Source: an uncultured Bacteroidota bacterium
GTDB lineage: Bacteria; Bacteroidota; Bacteroidia; Chitinophagales; Saprospiraceae
Assembly: GCA_937861115.1 (NCBI GenBank)
Contig: CALMBD010000084.1
Coordinates: 1-64,000, forward strand
Direction of reading: 5' to 3'
DNA: 64,000 bases
A program made the translations under genes and the position numbers. Below the pieces are notes generated by a model. It had not been told where the DNA came from. It saw only the letters and a list, made by a program, of their open reading frames with translations, and ran no database searches. Below, piece after piece: positions 53,800-62,155 of this stretch (its first letter is position 1; every line of letters begins with the position of its first letter).

Positions 53800-54840
53800 A
53801 TGAAATACTGGCTGAAAAAATGGACGGCATGGGAATACCTCCCCTGGTGGATTGCAAATGTCCCGGTATACGGCATCTGGCTCTGGTTTGCTGCCCGGGC
53901 CAGGCACCTGGTATTCTTTTCCAATGTCAACCCCGATATTCCCCTCGGAGGGGCCATGGGTGAGTCGAAATACAATATCCTGAAATTGCTCTCACCCGAT
54001 ATTCTGCCGAAAACCGTCTACGTAGACGGCGGGACGCAGTTTGCCGATATTGAACGCGCGCTGCAGAATGCCGGTATCGGATATCCGCTGATCGCCAAAC
54101 CCGATGTGGGCGAGCGGGGCTTCCTTGTAAAAAAGATCCGGAACGAGGATGAACTGAAGGAGCATCTGGCCCGCTATCCGGTCGGTTTTATCATCCAGGA
54201 GTTTCTGGTGATGCCGATCGAGATGACCGTCTTGTACCACCGCTATCCCGATGGAAAGCGATTTGGCATCACATCGGTCTGTATCAAGGAGTTTCTCTCG
54301 GTAAAAGGCGACGGCGTGGCCCCGGTGCGCGAATTGATGCGCCGTGATGTTCGGGCGGCCTTACAACTCGCGCGATTCGAACGGGAGTTGCCGGAGTTGC
54401 TTGATGATGTCCTCACAGATGGTGAAGTGCGGTTGCTCGAACCCATCGGCAACCATTGCCGGGGGACCAAATTCCTCAACGGCAACCACCTGATTGACGA
54501 TGCCCTGCTTGCCGCCTTTGAACCGGTATGCGCCAGGCTCGGGGGGGTCTTGTACGGGCGTTTCGACCTGAAGTGCGACAGCATCGACGACCTCCGCAAG
54601 GGAGCGTTCAAGGTGATGGAGCTCAACGGTGTATTCGGTGAGCCAGCCCATGTGTACGATCCTGCCTTTGGCATGTGGCGGGCATATCGCGACTTTTACC
54701 GCCACTGGCGCATCCTGTTCGAGTTGTCGAAAGCGCAACGCCGCCGGGGTATCCGGCCCACCCGGCATCAGGATGCCCTGCGGCTCATCAGGAGTTATTT
54801 TCAGTATAAAAAACAATTGGAAGCCCGATTACCCGCCTGA
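53800..54840 (+). CDS. ATP-grasp protein with an N-terminal membrane segment
   Basis: 346 residues. Residues 10-32 are hydrophobic (EYLPWWIANVPVYGIWLWFAARA) and may anchor the protein. The ATP-grasp fold follows: YPLIAKPDVGERGFLVKKI (nucleotide-binding Lys), FIIQEFLVMPIEMTVLYHR, and KVMELNGVFGEPAHVYDP with the metal-binding Glu/Asn. It resembles D-alanine-D-alanine ligase-like enzymes that form a carboxylate-amine bond. The product is unknown. A short upstream frame (53684-53803) overlaps its start by ATGA. Confidence 0.8.
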   Translation: MKYWLKKWTAWEYLPWWIANVPVYGIWLWFAARARHLVFFSNVNPDIPLGGAMGESKYNILKLLSPDILPKTVYVDGGTQFADIERALQNAGIGYPLIAKPDVGERGFLVKKIRNEDELKEHLARYPVGFIIQEFLVMPIEMTVLYHRYPDGKRFGITSVCIKEFLSVKGDGVAPVRELMRRDVRAALQLARFERELPELLDDVLTDGEVRLLEPIGNHCRGTKFLNGNHLIDDALLAAFEPVCARLGGVLYGRFDLKCDSIDDLRKGAFKVMELNGVFGEPAHVYDPAFGMWRAYRDFYRHWRILFELSKAQRRRGIRPTRHQDALRLIRSYFQYKKQLEARLPA

Positions 54841-54847
54841 TAAGCCT

Positions 54848-54855
54848 TATATTTG
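54848..54855 (+). promoter_or_regulatory. Putative -7 element of the FKBP gene
   Basis: TATATTTG, exact match to TAnnTTTG, 23 bases before the ATG at 54878. A TTG lies upstream but at a longer spacing (28) than usual. Confidence 0.4.
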
Positions 54856-54877
54856 CGCCTCACCAATTATTTTTTTG

Positions 54878-55384
54878 ATGACTATTGCAGAAAAAAAAGT
54901 AGTGTCCGTGCACTACACCCTGACCGAAGGTACTGCCGAAGGTCAACTCGTGGAGACTACCAACGGTGGCGAGCCGCTCGCTTTTATTTTCGGGGTCGGT
55001 ATGATGATCCCCGATTTTGAAAAAAACCTGACCGGCCTTAAAGCCGGAGACCAGTTTTCTTTCGGCATAAAGGCAGCCAACGCCTATGGCGAATATGATG
55101 AGACCGCACTGGTCGAGGTTCCCAAAAACATGTTTGAAGTAGATGGTAAAATTCCCGACGGCCTTCTGGAAGTCGGCAATATGCTGCCCCTGACCGATCA
55201 GGATGGCAACCGTTTTAACGGCATGGTCGCCTGGGTTGGCCTCGACAAGGTAAAACTCGATTTCAACCACCCTATGGCCGGCGTCGACCTGTTTTTCACC
55301 GGACATGTTGAAGGCGTGCGCGACGCCGATGCTGCTGAACTGGAACACGGTCACGTTCACGGGGCCGGCGGGCACCACCACTAA
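54878..55384 (+). CDS. SlyD-like FKBP peptidyl-prolyl isomerase
   Basis: 168 residues from MTIAEKKVV. The split FKBP domain opens VVSVHYTLTEGTAEGQLVETTNGGEPLAFIFGVGMMIPDFEKNLTGLKAGDQFSFGI. An inserted flap domain (FEVDGKIPDGLLEVGNMLPLTDQDGNRFNGMV) matches the chaperone 'insert-in-flap' of SlyD. The C-terminal tail is His-rich (HGHVHGAGGHHH), as in metal-binding SlyD. It assists protein folding and may hold Ni2+. A good terminator follows. Confidence 0.92.
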   Translation: MTIAEKKVVSVHYTLTEGTAEGQLVETTNGGEPLAFIFGVGMMIPDFEKNLTGLKAGDQFSFGIKAANAYGEYDETALVEVPKNMFEVDGKIPDGLLEVGNMLPLTDQDGNRFNGMVAWVGLDKVKLDFNHPMAGVDLFFTGHVEGVRDADAAELEHGHVHGAGGHHH

Positions 55385-55410
55385 GCTGTTGGCAGACACC
55401 AACAGAGCCG

Positions 55411-55467
55411 GGCATCGAACCCTTTCGGATATTGTATTCTTCCGGATGAGTTCGATGCCTTTTTTTT
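55411..55467 (+). terminator. Terminator of the SlyD-like gene
   Basis: GGCATCGAAC (55411-55420) pairs perfectly with GTTCGATGCC (55450-55459) around a loop of 29 bases, followed by eight T. A smaller stem (CTGTTGG/CCAACAG, 55386-55405) precedes it. Confidence 0.7.
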
Positions 55468-55519
55468 AGATGAAAGGCTTGTTTTCACCATCTTTGTGTG
55501 CAATTCAATCGGGCCATAA

Positions 55520-57478
55520 ATGGATACCCACGGTAATCACACCGGACATTATCATCGCCTCTCGCGGGCAGGACTTTTAATTACACTTGGAATTATTTTT
55601 GGCGATATCGGAACCTCTCCACTTTATGTGATGAAGGCCATTGTAGGGGAAGGCGCAGTGATTGATCGCTTAGTGGTTTTGGGTGGCGTTTCGCTGGTAT
55701 TCTGGACGCTCACGCTTCAGACCACCGTAAAATATGTGTGGCTTACCTTGCGGGCTGATAACAACGGCGAGGGAGGGATATTTTCATTGTATACCCTCGT
55801 GCGGCGACGCGAGAAATGGCTTTTGTATCCCGCCTTACTCGGTGGTGCTGCCATGATCTCAGATGGCATGATTACGCCACCCATTTCTGTTTCTTCGGCA
55901 GTGGAAGGGCTGGAATTGAAGTATCCCGGATTACCGACGATGGGGATTGCCATATTTATCATTTCCCTGCTATTTTTTGTACAACGTTTTGGGACGGCCA
56001 TAGTGGGCAAAAGTTTTGGCCCGATCATGTTCATGTGGTTCCTGGTACTGGCTTGTCTGGGCCTGGCCAATATCGGACATGATCTTGAGGTGCTCCTTGC
56101 ACTAAGTCCCCATTACGGGATTAACCTGTTGGCGACGCATCCAAAAGGTATTTTTATTTTGGGTGCTGTTTTTCTGTGTACTACCGGTGCAGAAGCCCTT
56201 TATGCCGATCTGGGGCATTGCGGCAGACAAAACATTCAGATTAGCTGGATTTTTGTAAAAACATGCCTCGTACTCAACTACCTGGGTCAGGCTGCATGGC
56301 TACTGCACCATGAAGGATTTCATCTCGATGAGAACCCGTTTTATTCTATGATGCCGGGCTGGTTCCTTTGGCCGGGTATCATTATTGCTACCCTGGCGGC
56401 AATTATCGCGAGCCAGGCGCTTATTTCCGGGTCATTTACGCTGGTATCCGAAGCCATCCGCCTGGGCTTGCTACCAAAACTTACGGTAAAGTTTCCAAGT
56501 AATTTGAAAGGGCAGATATATTTGCCGGCAGTCAATACCTTCCTATGGCTTGGTTGTGTCAGTATTGTATTGCTCTTCAAACACAGCGGTCCAATGGAGG
56601 CGGCTTATGGCCTGGCTATCGTGCTGGCTATGCTCTGTACTACAATACTCCTTTCTAACTGGCTAATAATCAAAAGAGTAGGCCAGATTTGGGTCTGGTT
56701 GATATTAGTATTCTACCTTGGTCTTGAAGGCCTGTTCCTGATTGCAAACGGTTCTAAATTCCATGAAGGCGGTTATGTCACCCTTGCAATGGCCGGTTTG
56801 TTGTTCAGTGTGATGCTGTTGTGGGTGAAAGCCAAGGGAATTCGTAAGAGATATTCGGATGAGGTCAGGATCAGGGACTTCCTTGACCAGCTTATTTTAT
56901 TGAGCAATGATGAGGGAATTCCCAAATACGCGACAAATCTGGTATTCCTTAGCAGTGCAAAAAGCCCTAAAAAAGTGGAGGAGAAAATACTGTACTCTAT
57001 TCTCCAGACCCAACCCAAACGGGCAGACGTTTATTGGTTCGTTCATATCGAAACTACCGATGAACCGTATACTATGGAATATGAGGTGAACTCCATCTCC
57101 CAGGACGACGTGTATAAGGTTAACTTTCGACTGGGTTTTCGTGTACAGCAGCGTATGAATGTCTTTATGAAAAAAGTTGTGGAAGAGCTTGTTGAAAACG
57201 AAGAACTTACTGTGTATTCGCGCTACCACTCCATTGGGAGCAAATATCCTACAGGCGATTTTCGTTTCGTGTTGATACAGGAATTCTTATCTAATGAGAA
57301 TGAGTTGCCCTGGTTTGAACAGATTATTATGTCCATTTATCTCGCGGTAAAAGGGTGGGTATCGTCGCCCAAAAACTGGTTTGGCCTCGACAGCGATTCG
57401 GTCGAGATCGAACAGACACCGGTATTGCTTAAACCGGTGGAGGAAGTCCATCTGAAGCGGGTTTACAGGCATCAGTAA
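55520..57478 (+). CDS. kup: KUP-family potassium uptake protein
   Basis: 652 residues with about 12 helices in the first 430 residues and a soluble C-terminal part. Signature segments are GIIFGDIGTSPLYVMKAI, TLRADNNGEGGIFSLYTLVRR, MISDGMITPPISVSSAVEGL and LGAVFLCTTGAEALYADLGHCGR. KUP proteins import K+ with protons. By eye the DNA uses more A/T-ending codons than the neighbours, which may mark later acquisition. Confidence 0.95.
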   Translation: MDTHGNHTGHYHRLSRAGLLITLGIIFGDIGTSPLYVMKAIVGEGAVIDRLVVLGGVSLVFWTLTLQTTVKYVWLTLRADNNGEGGIFSLYTLVRRREKWLLYPALLGGAAMISDGMITPPISVSSAVEGLELKYPGLPTMGIAIFIISLLFFVQRFGTAIVGKSFGPIMFMWFLVLACLGLANIGHDLEVLLALSPHYGINLLATHPKGIFILGAVFLCTTGAEALYADLGHCGRQNIQISWIFVKTCLVLNYLGQAAWLLHHEGFHLDENPFYSMMPGWFLWPGIIIATLAAIIASQALISGSFTLVSEAIRLGLLPKLTVKFPSNLKGQIYLPAVNTFLWLGCVSIVLLFKHSGPMEAAYGLAIVLAMLCTTILLSNWLIIKRVGQIWVWLILVFYLGLEGLFLIANGSKFHEGGYVTLAMAGLLFSVMLLWVKAKGIRKRYSDEVRIRDFLDQLILLSNDEGIPKYATNLVFLSSAKSPKKVEEKILYSILQTQPKRADVYWFVHIETTDEPYTMEYEVNSISQDDVYKVNFRLGFRVQQRMNVFMKKVVEELVENEELTVYSRYHSIGSKYPTGDFRFVLIQEFLSNENELPWFEQIIMSIYLAVKGWVSSPKNWFGLDSDSVEIEQTPVLLKPVEEVHLKRVYRHQ

Positions 57479-57555
57479 GGGTATTATAAAAACACAAAGC
57501 AGGCGAGGAGCTCCAGTTGATCCCGGTCCTGATCATTCATCGCAAAATTTAATTT

Positions 57556-57747
57556 ATGTTCAAGGGAACCGTCAAATTCTTCGATGAATCAAAAGGATTC
57601 GGCTTTATCACAGAAGAGGCTACCCAAAAGCAGGTTTTTGTGCACCAGTCAGGGCTGTTGGAGAAGGTGCGCGAAGGCGACCGCGTAACGTTTGAGACCA
57701 AGCGCGGGAAGAAGGGAATAACTGCTGTGTCGGTAAAGCGCCAGTGA
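57556..57747 (+). CDS. Cold-shock-domain protein
   Basis: 63 residues. The OB-fold RNA-binding motifs are RNP1 KGFGFI and RNP2 VFVHQS, and the start MFKGTVKFFDESKGFGFI is canonical. It binds single-stranded RNA or DNA and melts structure. The stop is one base from the stop of the convergent gtrA-like gene. Confidence 0.93.
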   Translation: MFKGTVKFFDESKGFGFITEEATQKQVFVHQSGLLEKVREGDRVTFETKRGKKGITAVSVKRQ

Positions 57748-57748
57748 C

Positions 57749-58132
57749 TTATGCCCGGAAAGTAAAAGTGTAGTTCGCCCAGAAATTCCAGAGCGTTACC
57801 ACACCCGTAGCGATGAGTTTGGCGGTGTAAAACTTCACCTGGCGGCGTTCGTTGAGGAAATAAATGATGCCGTTGTTCAGGCCCAGGCCAATCAGTGAAG
57901 CCAGCAGGAACTTGGAAAACTGCATGGCGATGGAGGGATCCTGGCTATGGAAGGTCCAAACCCTGTTCAGCAGGTAGTTGCTCACTACGGCACAAAGAAA
58001 ACCGGTGCTGTTGGCGACGTACTTATTAAGGTTCAGTTTTTCCTTGCAAATCCAGGTAATACCAAAATCAACGCCTACACCGGAAGCGCCGACGATGCCG
58101 AATTTCAGAAACTTCAGGATTAATTCGCTCAT
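57749..58132 (-). CDS. GtrA-family membrane protein
   Basis: 127 residues with four membrane helices and the GtrA pattern KFGIVGASGVGVDFGITWIC, FLCAVVSNYLLNRVWTF and LWNFWANYTFTF. GtrA-like proteins are thought to help move lipid-linked sugars across the membrane. No glycosyltransferase is directly adjacent. Confidence 0.9.
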   Translation of the reverse strand: MSELILKFLKFGIVGASGVGVDFGITWICKEKLNLNKYVANSTGFLCAVVSNYLLNRVWTFHSQDPSIAMQFSKFLLASLIGLGLNNGIIYFLNERRQVKFYTAKLIATGVVTLWNFWANYTFTFRA

Positions 58133-58188
58133 GTGTTGTCCTTAGAGGCGGCGAAAATATCGAATTCGCAGAATCTGCAGCCAATTTT

Positions 58189-58893
58189 CTAGTTTCTATC
58201 CTTCACCTGCATATTCGCCTGCACCTCCAGCACCCCATCCGTGCCTTTAAGCCGGTCGATCAACGCTTTTTCCTCGATTTGAGCGCTGTCGTAAGCGATC
58301 ACCCAGATGTTTTCTGCCGACTGGCGCTGCAGGAGCTGGAGTTTGATGTCGGTAAACCGGGCGATCCAGTTGCCTGCATTGATCTCGGGCTTGAGTTTTA
58401 CGATCACTTCCTTTTTTGTTTTTTGGGGAACATCGTTCGGGTTGACGCCTCTTTTGACCTGGAACCCGTGCGCTTCAGCAAGGCTGGTCATCAGCGCTTC
58501 CAGTTCCAGCAGCGGGACCGGCCGGTCGATCGACCCCCGCACGCTCTTGCTTTTTTCGCCTTCATAGGCGGTCAGCGTGGCATACGGCGCGTCCATGACC
58601 TCCGATTTGATCAGTTCGGGATATTGCCACAGATTGGTCTCCTTCACTTTGGCTTGCAGACTTTTCAATTCTTCCTGCGTCAGCCGGAAAGAGTCTTTAC
58701 CCATTTTTTCTGCGTATCGAAGGCCTTCATACCGCACCAGGCCATTGTTCAATGCGCTGAGTTTGAATACCGGGCAAAAGCCGAAGCAGCCGCTGGTTTG
58801 CAGATCGACCAGGTTGGTCGTGTCTTCTGTTTTATTGCATTTGCCTGCGGCAAGCAGAACAATTGATACGAGGGTAATGAGGATGGTTTTCAT
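58189..58893 (-). CDS. Secreted DUF6438-like protein
   Basis: 234 residues. An N-terminal hydrophobic signal (ITLVSIVLLAAGKC) ends in a Cys but the preceding Lys is unusual for a lipobox, so lipidation is uncertain. Residues 30-150 resemble DUF6438 (SGCFGFCPVFKLSALNNGLVRYEGLRYAEKMGKDSFRLTQEELKSL). The C-terminal 70 residues form a second domain (VIVKLKPEINAGNWIARFTDIKLQLLQRQSAENIWVI). Function unknown; no operon partner is obvious. Confidence 0.7.
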   Translation of the reverse strand: MKTILITLVSIVLLAAGKCNKTEDTTNLVDLQTSGCFGFCPVFKLSALNNGLVRYEGLRYAEKMGKDSFRLTQEELKSLQAKVKETNLWQYPELIKSEVMDAPYATLTAYEGEKSKSVRGSIDRPVPLLELEALMTSLAEAHGFQVKRGVNPNDVPQKTKKEVIVKLKPEINAGNWIARFTDIKLQLLQRQSAENIWVIAYDSAQIEEKALIDRLKGTDGVLEVQANMQVKDRN

Positions 58894-58941
58894 GTTAAAC
58901 GGTTTTGCTTTTTATACGCAATAATAGGTTTTTTTCAGGGA

Positions 58942-60132
58942 TTACCGCTGAAGTGCGCTCTCCAGGTCCCCCACAATATCTTCAATCGCTTCAATCCCTA
59001 CCGATACCCGCACCATCCCGTCCGTGATCCCGTTCTGTTCCCTGATCTCCTTCGCCACGTTCAGGTGCGACGACGAAGCGGGGTGCAGGATGAGGGTGTC
59101 CACATCGCCGAGCGTAGGCGCCAGCGTGCAGAATTTGATGCGATTCATACATTTTATGCCTGCATCCAGACCGCCTTTCAACTCAAAACTGAGCATACCG
59201 CCGAATCCGTTGCGCATCTGTTGTTTGGCCAGTGCATGGTCGGGGTGTGAAGGAAGCCCGGGGTAGTTGACGCGTTCCACTGCCGGGTGTCTTTCCAGAA
59301 ATTCCGCCAGCGCCAGGGCATTGGAGCAGTGACGCTCCATGCGCAGGGCCAGGGTTTTCATGCCGTTGTGGGTGAGCCATGCCTCGAATGGCGAGCAATT
59401 GGTGCCGGCGAGTTTCATGGCGCGCCACACGTGTTTGCGCATGGCATCCTTATCCCGGCCCACGATGACTCCGGCAGTGGAGTTGCCGTGGCCGTTGAGG
59501 TATTTGGTAGTGGAATGGATGATGAAATCGACGCCGTGGGCAAAGGGGTGCTGCAACAGCGGCGTGCTGAAAGTATTGTCGATGGCCGACCACGCACCGT
59601 GCCGGCGGGCCAGGTCGGCCAACAGTTTAATATCCACACAGGCCAGGGTGGGGTTGGCCGGTGTCTCGCAATACAGCATGCGAATCTTGTTGTCGCGCTG
59701 CAAAGCCGCCTCCACAGCCGCCGGATCGCGCAGGTCGGTCAGCACCGTTTCCACGCCAAACCGGCCGAATACCGCTGTCAGCAGCTCTGTAGTACCGCCA
59801 TACAGGTTGCCCTGTGTCAGCACCTTGTCGCCGGCTTTTAACAGACCCATCAGCAAAGTCGATATGGCCGACATGCCGCTGGAAGTCATGATCGCCCAGG
59901 CCTCCATATCCAGACCGTGTGTCTCCAGATCGGCGATCTTGGCGGCCACGGTATCCACCGTAGGGTTGGCATAGCGGCTGTACACGTGCCCGCTTTCGAT
60001 GTTCCTGAATATTTCTATTCCCTGGTCGATATCGTCGAAGGCAAATGACGAGGTGGCATAAATAGGCAGCACGTGCGGCGCGGTGGTACGGTTGTCGGGG
60101 CGTTCCTTTACGGTAAGGGAGTTAATGTGCAT
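58942..60132 (-). CDS. PLP-dependent trans-sulfuration enzyme (Cys/Met metabolism family)
   Basis: 396 residues. The PLP lysine is Lys210 (HSTTKYLNGHGNSTAG), with Asp185 (AIDNTF) holding the pyridine nitrogen and MTSSGMSAI binding the phosphate. The family includes cystathionine gamma-synthase, cystathionine gamma-lyase and methionine gamma-lyase; sequence alone does not separate these, and no met genes are adjacent. It acts in the cytoplasm. Confidence 0.9.
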   Translation of the reverse strand: MHINSLTVKERPDNRTTAPHVLPIYATSSFAFDDIDQGIEIFRNIESGHVYSRYANPTVDTVAAKIADLETHGLDMEAWAIMTSSGMSAISTLLMGLLKAGDKVLTQGNLYGGTTELLTAVFGRFGVETVLTDLRDPAAVEAALQRDNKIRMLYCETPANPTLACVDIKLLADLARRHGAWSAIDNTFSTPLLQHPFAHGVDFIIHSTTKYLNGHGNSTAGVIVGRDKDAMRKHVWRAMKLAGTNCSPFEAWLTHNGMKTLALRMERHCSNALALAEFLERHPAVERVNYPGLPSHPDHALAKQQMRNGFGGMLSFELKGGLDAGIKCMNRIKFCTLAPTLGDVDTLILHPASSSHLNVAKEIREQNGITDGMVRVSVGIEAIEDIVGDLESALQR

Positions 60133-60176
60133 ACTTTAGTTGTTGTAGTTATTCGTTTCGTCATTCGTCATTGTCG

Positions 60177-60437
60177 TCATTTGCCGTTTTGTGGGAATGT
60201 ATGGAAGGGGAGGTTGTCGAAATATTGAATACCCTGGCTATTGTATTGAAAATCAGGCTCTTGTGCTTTATCGCCACTATTCCCGATAGATTTAATGTAT
60301 TTATTGAGCATTTGGTGGCATCTAAGCAGGAGGTTGGAAACACGATCGAATGTCGGCTTATCCAATAGTTTACGGGCATGAGATTTATTAAGCCAGGTTT
60401 TTGTCTCTAATAATGATCCTCGCGCATAAAAACATGC
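60177..60437 (-). pseudogene. Truncated four-helix-bundle (23S rRNA IVS-type) gene remnant
   Basis: An 87-codon minus-strand frame with no proper start. It opens ACFYARGSLLETKTWL, the hallmark third-helix motif of four-helix-bundle proteins often encoded in 23S rRNA intervening sequences. It then reads through a plausible last helix (RVSNLLLRCHQMLNKYIKSIG) to a stop at 60177. The first half of the usual protein of about 120 residues is missing: the stop codon of the SH3-domain gene directly precedes it in the same frame. An AATGACG-type repeat follows its end. Confidence 0.65.
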
Positions 60438-61448
60438 CTAATCCCCAGGCCAGAAATGCTCGCATACCTTGCGCAAATACTCCCCGGGTTTTGCTTTTGA
60501 GGAGAGGAACAGCGCATCGCGGCAGCCCATCTCATAGGGACAGTCGTTGAGGATGGCGTCGGGTTTGCCGTCCATGTCGATATCGCCGTACCAGCTGATG
60601 CTGACGGCGGGGTTGATCTCCTCCGATTCGGTTCGTACCCATGGCGTGAGGTCTTGCAGTACGGGTGGCTGGGTGGTGTAGTCGAGCAGGGTAAGCTGGT
60701 AGTCAGTGACCCGGACATACATGTACTCGTTGTTTTCCATGCGGGCGCAGCCGGTTGCGGTGAGCAGGTAACTGGGCTTTAGGGTGGTATCATTGAGGAC
60801 CATCATATCGCCGCCGGGGTGAATGGATACGGTGGCGCCGGGCGACAGTTCGCCGGAAAGATACATGTCGCGCACATCATAGATGCCCAGCGGGCCGGCA
60901 TAACCCGTTTTCATGGGTTCGAGGCTGCCGATGATAAATTTGCTCTCGTCGGGCTGGTTTGTTTTGAGCATCCTGATCTTTTCGCCGTACATCTCGTTCA
61001 TTTCTTCCACGAGGCGAACGGTGATTGGCCGCAGTTCGTCGGCAAAAGAATCCCGGCGGTATAAGCCGTACCAGTTCAATTGGGGCAGGGGAGTGTCATT
61101 GAAGAAAAAATCGCCCTCGTGGTACAAACCGATCGTGCCGGTAACATAGGCGCCGAACACATACCCCGTTTTGCCCTTGTAGCGCACCTTGAGCCAGGGA
61201 GCGTAAGGCGACTCGGTGTCGAGCGTGTCGGCCTGCACCCATTGGCCGTTGTTCCAGGCCTCTACAAATTGCACGACGGCGCCTTTTTGCAGGGAGGCGA
61301 CTTTTTTTGAATTGATGTCGGGAGCATCGCGCATGTTGAGCGTGGTCGCGGTGACGACCAGTTCTTCCGGGAAAAAGGGCGTGTTTTGTGCAAGAGAGAG
61401 TCCGCTAAAGGCGATTACTGCAATCAGGATACAAAATGAGTTTCTCAT
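60438..61448 (-). CDS. Secreted SH3b-domain protein
   Basis: 336 residues from MRNSFCIL; the frame extends upstream to 61505 but the signal peptide starts here (cut near LAQ-N). Residues 30-105 are a bacterial SH3 domain (VVTATTLNMRDAPDINSKKVASLQKGAVVQFVEAW, YAPWLKVRYKGKTGYVFGAYV). The C-terminal 200 residues have no name I recognise but end in an FG-GAP-like phrase (WYGDIDMDGKPDAILND). Probably periplasmic. Its stop directly abuts the four-helix-bundle remnant. Confidence 0.75.
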   Translation of the reverse strand: MRNSFCILIAVIAFSGLSLAQNTPFFPEELVVTATTLNMRDAPDINSKKVASLQKGAVVQFVEAWNNGQWVQADTLDTESPYAPWLKVRYKGKTGYVFGAYVTGTIGLYHEGDFFFNDTPLPQLNWYGLYRRDSFADELRPITVRLVEEMNEMYGEKIRMLKTNQPDESKFIIGSLEPMKTGYAGPLGIYDVRDMYLSGELSPGATVSIHPGGDMMVLNDTTLKPSYLLTATGCARMENNEYMYVRVTDYQLTLLDYTTQPPVLQDLTPWVRTESEEINPAVSISWYGDIDMDGKPDAILNDCPYEMGCRDALFLSSKAKPGEYLRKVCEHFWPGD

Positions 61449-61502
61449 AAAACGCAGTTTTGAATATGTATCGGTTAAGGTAAACTGACGGCCAGGGCAA
61501 TG

Positions 61503-61510
61503 CAAAAGTA
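61503..61510 (-). promoter_or_regulatory. Putative -7 element (TACTTTTG) of the SH3 gene
   Basis: Minus strand TACTTTTG, exact match to TAnnTTTG, 55 bases upstream of ATG 61448. No -33 element recognised. Confidence 0.35.
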
Positions 61511-61608
61511 TTGCGAAGAAACTGTTTTAAAACCCATGCCGTAGTGGAGGAAAAATTTTGCCGGCGAAGCAGGCAATTCCATTGAGTTATAACCCGATGC
61601 CGCAGTTT

Positions 61609-62145
61609 TCAGTAAAGCAAAACCACCTGAAACCCCAGCAGCCCCTTTTTGACGGGCAACAAAATAGTTTCACCCGGTTTGGTCAGGGGGTAATAGGCCT
61701 GTTGTTTGTACCTGAACCGGTATCCGAGGTCGCCGTCCCTGACCGCGAGAAAATAGCCGGTCGGCCGGATCTTCTCGCCTTTCAACAGGCCGTAATTGGA
61801 AGAAAAATAGGGTGTTTCAGCGATAAACTCAAACTTCATATAGGTCGTCTCGCCGGCGCTTCGGTTGAGCAAACTGGCCAGCAACGGGGCAAACAGGGGA
61901 CAAAAGAGCAGGATGAACAATACCTGCGGCAAGTGGCGTTCCCAGGGTTTGAAATGTGCTTTCCAAAACCATAAAATGCCCCCGCCGAGGAGCAGGGCTG
62001 CCATCAGCGACACCCCGACCAGTTTGCCGACGCCAATCGTATTGGAAAAATACGGGAACTCGCGCACGTAAAGCCATATGGAGGCTACGAACACCAACAC
62101 CCCCAGAAAGGCATATAAACGCAGCGTCAGGTCGGCTTTTTTCAT
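61609..62145 (-). CDS. Small integral membrane protein, unknown
   Basis: 178 residues from MKKADLTL; the ORF extends to 62196 into the preceding gene. Three hydrophobic helices (LYAFLGVLVFVASIWLYV, VGVSLMAALLLGGGILWFW, VLFILLFCPLFAPLLASLL) are followed by a soluble beta-rich domain of about 80 residues. It starts 11 bases after the stop of the ABC-F gene and is probably co-transcribed. No family recognised. Confidence 0.65.
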   Translation of the reverse strand: MKKADLTLRLYAFLGVLVFVASIWLYVREFPYFSNTIGVGKLVGVSLMAALLLGGGILWFWKAHFKPWERHLPQVLFILLFCPLFAPLLASLLNRSAGETTYMKFEFIAETPYFSSNYGLLKGEKIRPTGYFLAVRDGDLGYRFRYKQQAYYPLTKPGETILLPVKKGLLGFQVVLLY

Positions 62146-62155
62146 GACAGACAGA

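Noticed and set aside
60171..60368. A 65-codon plus-strand frame opposite the four-helix-bundle remnant
   Set aside because: It is antisense to the remnant, whose motif (ARGSLLETKTWL) is far more convincing.
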